DNA of 11,344 bases from an uncultured Actinomycetes bacterium (lineage in GTDB: Bacteria; Actinomycetota; Coriobacteriia; Coriobacteriales; RUG844): the NCBI GenBank assembly GCA_900313875.1, contig OMSY01000048.1:1-11344 (forward strand). Direction: 5' to 3'. Each line of letters opens with the position of its first letter. Positions within the stretch are counted from its first letter, which is position 1. The notes beneath the pieces are model-generated. The model was not told the DNA's origin, made no database searches, and saw only the letters and a list, made by a program, of their open reading frames with translations. A program made the translations under genes and the position numbers. Below are positions 1 through 5,221 of the stretch, one piece after another.

Positions 1-356
1 CAGCGTACGTTGTAGAACGCCACCTCACGCTTGCTGTAGGGGGCGATGACGCCGCTCTTCGGCATGGTGGTGCCGACGAGCTCGCAGTACTGACGGTAGT
101 CAGGTGAGGTCTCCCTCAGCTCATCGAGGATGGAGACCTGGTCTGCCACGGTGGAGGTCTGGATATAGCGGATGTCCTCACGCATCTTGCCAGCCTGCGA
201 CTCGGTGAGCGTGAGCGTGTCGCCCACCTGTCCGCTCGGGGTGCTGGTGGTCGTGCTCTCGCTGCCCGTCGACGATTTCTGACGGCGCATGAACGAGATG
301 ACGGCGACGACGATGACGATCAGGACAACTAAGATGAAGAGGTCGTCGAAGCTCAT
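1..356 (-). CDS. N-terminally anchored membrane protein, possible GIDE-like domain (partial, C-terminus beyond window)
   Basis: The gene reads leftward from ATG at 356 and runs off the window, leaving about 118 residues. Residues 4-22 form one strongly hydrophobic helix (LFILVVLIVIVVAVISFM), followed by basic MRRQK. This indicates a single N-terminal membrane anchor with the rest in the cytoplasm. A Ser/Thr-rich linker follows, then a region with YCELVGTTMPKSGVIAPYSKR. The pattern 'vxG ... plxAPySxxxvafYxVrC' recalls the GIDE/E3-ligase-like domain found in prokaryotic single-pass membrane proteins; this match is from memory and tentative. The start has a good ribosome site (GTGAGG, 4 nt upstream). 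The gene lies 91 bp downstream of pspA on the same strand, so it may be co-transcribed and act in envelope-stress response. A plain hypothetical membrane protein is the alternative. Confidence 0.65.
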   Translation of the reverse strand, partial: MSFDDLFILVVLIVIVVAVISFMRRQKSSTGSESTTTSTPSGQVGDTLTLTESQAGKMREDIRYIQTSTVADQVSILDELRETSPDYRQYCELVGTTMPKSGVIAPYSKREVAFYNVR

Positions 357-382
357 GTTGCCTCACAATCGGTTGTCGAACA

Positions 383-420
383 GGCCCCCGCAGCCCTTGC
401 GGTGAGGGGATGCGGGGGCC
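383..420 (-). terminator. GC-rich hairpin between pspA and the downstream membrane-protein gene
   Basis: GGCCCCCGCA (383-392) and TGCGGGGGCC (411-420) are perfect 10-bp inverted arms around an 18-nt loop. It lies just after the pspA stop in the direction of transcription. No T-run follows on the minus strand, so it is not a classic intrinsic terminator. It may instead be a partial terminator or an mRNA-stabilising 3' hairpin that sets the ratio of the two genes. Confidence 0.45.
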
Positions 421-447
421 TTGAGGTCGGTTATCGCTTGGATGCCG

Positions 448-1119
448 CTATGACAGGAGGCCAAGCTCGGACTTCAGGCGTGCGAGCTCGGTGTCGACCG
501 CATCGGCATGCTCGAGTTCGGCATAGGTCGCGGAGTCGTCGGCCTCGCCGGCGTTGATCTCGGTGAACGCCTCGGCGACAGCCTCCTGCTGGGCGACCTT
601 CTGCTCGAGCTTGTCGAGCTTGGCGAAGGCGGAATCGAACTGGGCGGTGCTGATGGTGGTGGCGACTTCCTTGGAAGCCTCGGCCATCTTGGCACGGGCG
701 ATGAGGATCTCCTGGCGGGAACGGGCCTCCTGCAGCTTCGCCTTGAGCTGCTGGACCTGGTCCTTCAGCTTGGAGACCTGGGCGGAGATGGAATCATAGG
801 ATGCCTGCAGCTGCTCGACCTGCTGGTCGATGCTGACCTTCGAGTCGAGCGCGCGCTTGGCGAGCTCCTCCTTGCCGGCACGCAGGGCGAGCTTGGCGCG
901 GTCGTTCCAGTCGGCGGATGCGGCCTTGGCGTCAGCGAGCTTCTTGGCGGCGACCTTCTCCGAACCCATGGCCTGACCGAGCGCCTCGGTTGCCTCGTTG
1001 ACCTGCTGCTCCATCTCGAGGATGAGCTGCTTCACCATCTTCTCCGGATCCTCAGCCTTGTCGATGAGGTCGTTGATGTTTGCCTTGATGATGTCCGAGA
1101 TGCGTTCGAAGATGGCCAT
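448..1119 (-). CDS. pspA: PspA/IM30 family phage-shock / membrane-stress protein
   Basis: This encodes a 223-residue PspA/IM30 protein, the usual family length (about 220-230). The family belongs to the bacterial ESCRT-III-like proteins, which bind and stabilise the inner face of a stressed cytoplasmic membrane. The N-terminus MAIFERISDIIKANINDLID is the expected amphipathic helix, followed by the family signature DPEKMVKQLILEM (about residues 24-36). Long heptad-rich coiled coils then run to about residue 180 (Q/E/K/A-rich, almost no prolines). A short acidic tail ends with a last helix LKSELGLLS. The open frame extends 16 codons further upstream, but ATG at 1119 is preferred: it has AAAGGGA about 5-8 nt upstream and gives the conserved family N-terminus. 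No pspF, pspB or pspC is visible nearby. The next gene downstream encodes a membrane-anchored protein, a plausible partner. Confidence 0.96.
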   Translation of the reverse strand: MAIFERISDIIKANINDLIDKAEDPEKMVKQLILEMEQQVNEATEALGQAMGSEKVAAKKLADAKAASADWNDRAKLALRAGKEELAKRALDSKVSIDQQVEQLQASYDSISAQVSKLKDQVQQLKAKLQEARSRQEILIARAKMAEASKEVATTISTAQFDSAFAKLDKLEQKVAQQEAVAEAFTEINAGEADDSATYAELEHADAVDTELARLKSELGLLS

Positions 1120-1165
1120 GGGAGTCCCTTTCTCTAGGTTTCGGAGCCCGGTAACATACCCGTTC

Positions 1166-1174
1166 ATTCTAGCA
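1166..1174 (-). promoter_or_regulatory. Possible extended -10 promoter element for pspA
   Basis: Read on the minus strand this is TGCTAGAAT: a TAGAAT -10 box (5 of 6 to consensus) with an upstream TGn extension, 46 bases before the pspA ATG. No convincing -35 hexamer lies 16-18 bp upstream, which fits an extended -10 promoter. The call rests on motif resemblance only. Confidence 0.35.
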
Positions 1175-1300
1175 TCGCGCAGGGGCTATGGTGCCGGTCG
1201 CGGGAAAATACGCTGCGGCGTCTTCACAATCCATGCATATACGATGCCCATCGATGGCCGGTATCGTGCCTTGGCTGCGTTGCGCCGATGAGGGCTTGAT

Positions 1301-1344
1301 CCGTGATGGAGAGCTTGGCTGGCTTCCCATCACGGTTGGTGATG
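1301..1344 (-). terminator. Overlapping hairpins downstream of degV (possible terminator)
   Basis: CCGTGATGG (1301-1309) pairs perfectly with CCATCACGG (1327-1335). After one A/C mismatch the stem continues with GAGC/GCTT around a 7-nt loop, so it is about 13 bp in all. A second hairpin, CATCAC/GTGATG (1328-1333/1339-1344, 5-nt loop), shares the same strand, so the two exclude each other. They lie about 90-130 bp past the degV stop, in the 314-bp gap between the degV and pspA coding regions. No T-run is seen on either side. The rest of that gap shows only a weaker GGGCCA/TGGCCC pair (1388-1393/1415-1420) and the pspA promoter candidate. Confidence 0.35.
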
Positions 1345-1433
1345 CTTCGAGAGGCAGGTCCGTCAACCGGTTGCTTGTCTGACGACGGGGCCAGCCGATG
1401 GGCTGCTTGACCGATGGCCCTGCCTGACAGCTG

Positions 1434-2336
1434 CTAGTCGACCCGCTTGTCCCCCCAGAAGAAGAGGGCGACGGTGCCGGGTCCGGTGTGGCTCCCGATG
1501 GTCGTGCCGACCGAGTTGATGACCACCTTGCCGTCGAGCTTGGGGAAGGTCTTCTCGATGAGGTCCGCCACGGCACGTGCATCATCATGGCAAGCGCTGT
1601 TGGAGATGAAGCACTTGCCGGAGTAGTCGAGGCCATCCTCGGCATGCTCGACCATGCGCTGCACGATGGTCTTGATGACGCGTTTCTTGGTGCGGATCTT
1701 CTCACGGGGGGTGAGATGCCCCTGGTAGTCGACGTTGAGGAGCGGGCAGATGTTGAGCACCTGCGCCACCGTACCGGCGGTCTTCGAGACGCGTCCCCCG
1801 CGGATGAAGAACGTGAGGTCGGTGGTGAAGAACCAGTGATGCAGGTTCAGACGATGTTCCTCCGCCCAAGCGCAGATCTCATCGAAACCCATGCCCTCGT
1901 CGCGCAGGTCGGCGAGCTTCCACATGAGGAGCCCCTGCCCGCTCGAGGCCGCCAGGGAGTCGATGACGACGATCTTGCGGTCGGGGTACTGGGCGGATAC
2001 CAGGTCCCGGGCGACGGTGGCGGAGTTGTACGCGCCGGAGATGCCGGTGGAGAGCGTGAGGTGCAGGATGTCCTTGCCCTCCTCGAGCATCTTCGTGAAA
2101 TGCTCGACGTATTGCTCGACGCTGGGCTGGGAGGTCTTGGTCATCTCGCCGTCCACCATGCGCTGGTAGAACTCATCGAAGGGGATGCTCTGTCCGAGGT
2201 CGTCCTCGTACTCGACACCGTCCAGCGAGAAATGGAAACAGAGATAGCGGATATCCCGGCTTTCGAACTGCTCCTTCGAGAGATCCGCAGTCGAACAGCT
2301 GCTGAGAAAGTAGTTGGTGTTCGTTGAAGTGCTCAT
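1434..2336 (-). CDS. DegV family fatty-acid-binding protein (FakB-like)
   Basis: This encodes a 300-residue DegV-family protein, near the usual length (about 280-300). Characterised members (FakB) bind a fatty acid in the cytoplasm and present it to the kinase FakA for phosphorylation and entry into phospholipid synthesis; no fakA is visible here. Family motifs appear in order: CSTADL (14-19), TSQPS (68-72), STGISGAYNSA (96-106), the hallmark FFIRGGRVS (176-184), and a C-terminal SHTGPGTVALFF (282-293) holding the conserved His283. The position before STADL, usually Asp, is Cys14. ATG at 2336 has GAGG 9 nt upstream; an in-frame GTG at 2342 would add two residues. The gene is divergent from the dipeptidase and probably monocistronic. 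The fatty-acid ligand cannot be told from sequence. Confidence 0.95.
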   Translation of the reverse strand: MSTSTNTNYFLSSCSTADLSKEQFESRDIRYLCFHFSLDGVEYEDDLGQSIPFDEFYQRMVDGEMTKTSQPSVEQYVEHFTKMLEEGKDILHLTLSTGISGAYNSATVARDLVSAQYPDRKIVVIDSLAASSGQGLLMWKLADLRDEGMGFDEICAWAEEHRLNLHHWFFTTDLTFFIRGGRVSKTAGTVAQVLNICPLLNVDYQGHLTPREKIRTKKRVIKTIVQRMVEHAEDGLDYSGKCFISNSACHDDARAVADLIEKTFPKLDGKVVINSVGTTIGSHTGPGTVALFFWGDKRVD

Positions 2337-2633
2337 GGTCACCTGCCTCTATCCCATCTGCTTGAATATCCGTCATGCCGGGTCCTGCATGTGGGCACAT
2401 TTCCCCAGGTGCCTTGTGCCCCGTGATGCCTGACTCATCATATCCATCTGTCGATGGCGGGCGCAATAGTCTGTGCGGGCGGTGTCACGGCCGATTCCAT
2501 GGAGTGCATCGGGTGTCGCCTGTCCGTCCGCATGACAGCGGTGGAGTACCTTCTGCCCGATGCACCGACCTGCGACTTGGCGTATCATGCACTCGATATC
2601 CGCATGGGAAACCGGTATGCGAGGGGCATCGAT
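2337..2633. other. Divergent intergenic region between degV and the dipeptidase gene
   Basis: This 297-bp stretch must hold both divergent promoters. On the minus strand a degV promoter candidate lies at 2437-2466. On the plus strand TATCAT (2583-2588) could be a -10 for the dipeptidase, but no -35 is visible at the right spacing. GGCACA (around 2384) and TGTGCC (around 2415) form short inverted arms within the putative degV leader. The frame of the dipeptidase is open back to an ATG at 2454, but that ATG has no ribosome site, and the extra 60 residues precede the conserved family N-terminus, so I treat them as non-coding. Confidence 0.5.
2437..2466 (-). promoter_or_regulatory. Candidate sigma-70-type promoter for degV
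   Basis: On the minus strand TTGCGC (2461-2466) is followed after 18 bp by TATGAT (2437-2442). The -10 matches 5 of 6 consensus bases and the -35 matches 3 of 6. Transcription would begin near 2430, giving a leader of about 95 nt before degV. The weak -35 keeps confidence low. Confidence 0.3.
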
Positions 2634-3629
2634 ATGGCCACTGAAACGAAGCGCATGTTCGACCTGCACTGCGACACCTTGGACCGTCTCTGCGGGGCGG
2701 CGGAGGGCAAGCCTTTCAACGAAGCCGATGGCGAGATCGACCCGGCTCTCCTGAGCGACCTCGAGTCCAACGTGGCGGACATCTCGCTCGAGCGGATGGA
2801 GGGTGCCCGGTGGTGTCAGTGCTTCGGTGTCTTCATGCCCGACGAGTTGCGCGGTCCTGCGGCGACGGGGTTCTTCGACCGCATCTACGGTTTCTTCCTG
2901 CGGCAGATGGAGCGGCATGACCGTCATATCGTGCAGGTGCGGGATGCTGCAGGCATCGACCGGGCGTTCGCCGAGGACAAGCATGCGGCGCTGCTCACGG
3001 TCGAGGGCGGGAGCGTGCTTGCCGGGGACCTCGGTCGCATCGAGCTGCTCGTGGAACGTGGCGTGCGCATCATGTCGATGACCTGGAACGGTCCCAACGA
3101 GCTTGCAAGTGGGAACGCCACGATGCGGGGACTCACGCGTACGGGGCGCATGGCCATCCCGGCTCTCGAGGAGGCGGGCATCATCATCGACGTCTCGCAC
3201 CTCAACGACACCGGCTTCTGGGAGCTGGCGCATCTCGTGCAGCGTCCCATCGTCGCGACGCATTCGAACTCCCGTGCGGTCTGCGACCATCCGCGCAACC
3301 TCACCGACGATCAGTTCGCGTTCATCGTCGAGTGCGGAGGACTCGTCGGCATCAACTTCTGCAAGGAGTTCCTGGTGCATGGCATCAGCGACCCGAAACC
3401 CGATCACCTGTTGCAGCACGTGGACCATCTTCTCAACCGCGATGGCGAGGATGTGCTGGCGCTTGGGAGCGATTACGATGGGGCGGACCTCCCGAGCTGG
3501 CTCGCACCATGCGACAAGATGCTCGACCTCCATGACCTGCTCGCGCATGAGTTCGGGGACGAGATCGCCCGCAAGATATGCTTCGGGAACGCGTATGCGT
3601 TCCTTGAGCGCGAGTGCGGGGAAGCGTGA
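2634..3629 (+). CDS. Membrane dipeptidase-type zinc dipeptidase (peptidase family M19)
   Basis: This 331-residue protein belongs to the M19 (renal/membrane dipeptidase) family: binuclear zinc hydrolases with a TIM-barrel fold that cleave dipeptides, sometimes with a D-residue. All metal and catalytic positions are visible: FDLHCDTL with His12 and Asp14, TVEGG with the bridging Glu124, DVSH with His189, VATHSNSR with His210, and GSDYDG with Asp280. The family strip MTWNGPN (149-155) is also present. ATG at 2634 follows GAGGGG by 7 nt and puts the HxD motif where the family has it. There is no signal peptide, so it is a cytoplasmic enzyme. The next gene starts 32 bp downstream, so they are probably co-transcribed. 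Substrate range is not predictable; peptide-nutrient or cell-wall dipeptide recycling is plausible. Confidence 0.95.
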   Translation: MATETKRMFDLHCDTLDRLCGAAEGKPFNEADGEIDPALLSDLESNVADISLERMEGARWCQCFGVFMPDELRGPAATGFFDRIYGFFLRQMERHDRHIVQVRDAAGIDRAFAEDKHAALLTVEGGSVLAGDLGRIELLVERGVRIMSMTWNGPNELASGNATMRGLTRTGRMAIPALEEAGIIIDVSHLNDTGFWELAHLVQRPIVATHSNSRAVCDHPRNLTDDQFAFIVECGGLVGINFCKEFLVHGISDPKPDHLLQHVDHLLNRDGEDVLALGSDYDGADLPSWLAPCDKMLDLHDLLAHEFGDEIARKICFGNAYAFLERECGEA

Positions 3630-3661
3630 TGCGGACGGTTGGCGGACATCGGAGGGCAACC

Positions 3662-5008
3662 ATGCAACGGACGGTCATCATCATAGGTGGAGGCGCTTCG
3701 GGGCTTGCTGCCGCCATCGCGGCGGCGCGTGCGGGAGCACAGGTCACGGTGCTCGAGGCCGGTCAGCGCGTGGGGGCGAAGATCCTGCGCACGGGCAATG
3801 GCCGCTGCAACCTCACCAACCGTGACATCTCGCCCGATGACTACAACGACCCGGAGTTCGTCACCCCCGTGCTGGAACGCTGGGGTTCTGAGGAGATTCT
3901 CGGTTTCTTCGAGGAGCTTGGTCTTCTGGTGCATGAGGACAGCTCGGGGCGCATCTTTCCCCTGAGTGACAATGCGACCTCGGTTCTCGACGTCCTGAGG
4001 TTCGAGTGTGCTCACCTCGGCGTCGAGGTGCTGTGCTGCAAGCATGTCGTCGACATCGAGCGGCTCCGGGCCGGGGACTGGGACGGCGGGGACGTAGGTT
4101 TCTGTCCCGCCCACACGGCGGGACAGAAACCTACGTCCCCGCCGTCCCAGTCCCCGCTGTCCCCGCCGTCCCAGTCCCCGGCCCGGAGCCATCATCGCCT
4201 CATCGTGCGTACCGGGGACGGGGCTGGATACGAGGCGGACGCCGTCATCCTGGCCAGTGGTGATGATGCATCCTTGGCGCAGGTCTGCGGGCTGCGGCGT
4301 TGCAAGCAGCGTCCGGTGCTCTGCGGTCTGCGATGCGAGCGCGGGCCGCTCAGGGGTCTCGAGGGCCTGCGTGCCCAGGTGGGAGTCACCTTGCTGAGGG
4401 CCGGCAAACCCCTTGCGCGGGAGCGCGGCGAGGTCATCTTCAAGAAGGAGGGCGTCTCGGGCATCCCCATCCTCAACCTCTCGCGCGTCGCGGAGCCGGA
4501 TGATGAGCTGTCGCTCGACCTCATGCCGGACAGGTCCGAAGACGGGCTCGCCATGCTCCTGCGGCATCGTGTCGAGCAGCTCTCCTGGCGTGCGCCTGGG
4601 GATTTCCTCATCGGGATGATGCATCGACGTTGGTCCGATGCCGTGCGCAGGCAGGCGAAGGGCATGCATGCCGGTCCAGCCGGCACAGGTGGCACCAGGG
4701 CCTGTGAGACCCCCGATGCCGCCTGCCTCGGTGGGACGTCTCCCGAAGCCCTCGCACGCGTGATGAAGGACTATCGTCTCGTCGTCTCGGGGATCGCGGA
4801 TCCCCGTGCTGCGCAGGTGACCCGTGGCGGGATCTGCAACGATGGGTTCGACCCCGACACGTTGGAATCCAAACACATGCCAGGTCTGTATGCGAGCGGC
4901 GAGGTACTCGATGTGGACGGCAGGTGCGGTGGTTACAACTTGCACTGGGCATGGGCATCGGGGCTTGTCGCCGGCACGCATGCTGCGCAGCTCCCTTCGG
5001 GAACGTAG
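3662..5008 (+). CDS. HI0933-family NAD(P)/FAD-dependent oxidoreductase (aminoacetone oxidase-like) with an in-frame palindromic insertion
   Basis: This 448-residue flavoprotein has an N-terminal Rossmann dinucleotide motif (IIGGGASGLAAAIAAARAG, residues 7-25), Glu32 for the FAD ribose, and the family hallmark TGNGRCNLTN (44-53). GRIFPLSDNATSVL, GEVIFKKEGVSGIPILNLSR and a C-terminal VDGRCGGYNLHWAWASG follow in the usual order. Members are annotated as aminoacetone oxidase-like or BaiN-like; the physiological substrate is generally unknown. Residues about 134-177 (rich in G, P, S, Q) are encoded by a long palindrome at 4062-4190. Removing its 129 bp keeps the frame and leaves about 405 residues, near the family norm. 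The adenine/flavin strip after VILA reads SGDDASL rather than the usual TGGxS...GsdG loop. ATG at 3662 has GGAGGG 5 nt upstream. It may be impaired by the insertion, but the frame is intact throughout. Confidence 0.9.
   Translation: MQRTVIIIGGGASGLAAAIAAARAGAQVTVLEAGQRVGAKILRTGNGRCNLTNRDISPDDYNDPEFVTPVLERWGSEEILGFFEELGLLVHEDSSGRIFPLSDNATSVLDVLRFECAHLGVEVLCCKHVVDIERLRAGDWDGGDVGFCPAHTAGQKPTSPPSQSPLSPPSQSPARSHHRLIVRTGDGAGYEADAVILASGDDASLAQVCGLRRCKQRPVLCGLRCERGPLRGLEGLRAQVGVTLLRAGKPLARERGEVIFKKEGVSGIPILNLSRVAEPDDELSLDLMPDRSEDGLAMLLRHRVEQLSWRAPGDFLIGMMHRRWSDAVRRQAKGMHAGPAGTGGTRACETPDAACLGGTSPEALARVMKDYRLVVSGIADPRAAQVTRGGICNDGFDPDTLESKHMPGLYASGEVLDVDGRCGGYNLHWAWASGLVAGTHAAQLPSGT
4062..4190. repeat. 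Large palindromic (REP/RPE-like) element inserted in frame in a flavoprotein gene
   Basis: Bases 4072-4111 and 4117-4156 are perfect 40-bp reverse complements around the loop CACAC. Beyond the right arm a 24-bp near-copy follows (4157-4180). After it, GGCCCGGAGCC (4180-4190) pairs with GGCTCCGGGCC (4062-4072), so allowing for the duplication the ancestral arms were about 50 bp. The arm core contains GACGTAGGTTTCTGTCCC. The whole element is 129 bp, exactly 43 codons, and is read without a stop as part of the flavoprotein. It holds no transposase and no clear target duplication. It behaves like the Rickettsia palindromic elements known to insert in frame in genes, or a REP unit moved by a RAYT transposase elsewhere; the family assignment is inference. 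Confidence 0.9.
4133..4180 (+). repeat. Tandem duplication of a 24-bp unit within the palindrome's right arm
   Basis: Bases 4133-4156 and 4157-4180 are identical except for their first two positions (AC versus CT); the 20-bp core starts CCCCGCCGTCC. The unit is eight codons, so the reading frame is kept and the protein gains a repeated SPPSQSP motif. The left arm has only one matching copy, so the duplication came after the palindrome formed. Confidence 0.9.
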
Positions 5009-5218
5009 AATCATTCCATCGGTATCCAGGGATTCGGCGGGGCCTGGTCGCTGCCGTACCTCGTGGTTCCCGTGGATGTCGTCTGCCTCGGGTCCGATGG
5101 TCCATGCATGGTGGTCGCTGCTGGACCGGGTGCATGCCCATGGGGCATGCCCTGCCGGATTCGATGGTCTGGCTTCCCGTCGTGCCCCCGGTCGGGGTTG
5201 GCCCCTCAAGGAGATACG
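5009..5218 (+). other. Leader between the two flavoprotein genes, with a short strong hairpin
   Basis: This 210-bp stretch has no supported gene. It contains the hairpin GCATGCCC/GGGCATGC (5132-5139/5143-5150), a perfect 8-bp stem with the loop ATG, and the 10-bp palindrome CCATGCATGG (5102-5111). Neither is followed by a T-run. TAGAAT at 5006-5011, overlapping the previous stop codon, resembles a -10 box but lacks a matching -35. The frame of the next gene is open back to 5063, but only the far end carries a ribosome site. Confidence 0.5.
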
Positions 5219-5221
5219 TTG
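5208..5221 (+). promoter_or_regulatory. Ribosome binding site that fixes a TTG start
   Basis: AAGGAG (5208-5213) lies 5 nt before TTG (5219-5221). It is the best Shine-Dalgarno sequence in the window. It places the start of the following dehydrogenase at TTG rather than at the upstream in-frame codons, which have no such site. Confidence 0.8.

Noticed and set aside
508..1137. 209-codon plus-strand frame opposite pspA
   Set aside because: It is Leu/Gly-rich low-complexity translation of the reverse of a coiled-coil gene, with no independent evidence of coding.
1188..1382. 64-codon plus-strand frame in the pspA-degV gap
   Set aside because: No ribosome site or recognisable protein; it overlaps the hairpins and the pspA upstream region.
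2454..2633. 60-codon in-frame extension of the dipeptidase
   Set aside because: ATG at 2454 lacks a ribosome site, and the M19 family begins close to the HxD motif. ATG at 2634 has GAGGGG at proper distance.
4062..4190. Frameshift or pseudogene of the flavoprotein caused by the palindrome
   Set aside because: The insert is a multiple of three without stops, and the family motifs downstream continue in the same frame. The gene is open, though its activity is uncertain.
5063..5218. 52-codon in-frame extension of the FAD-dependent dehydrogenase
   Set aside because: The residues do not resemble the family N-terminus, and AAGGAG before TTG at 5219 gives the expected start.
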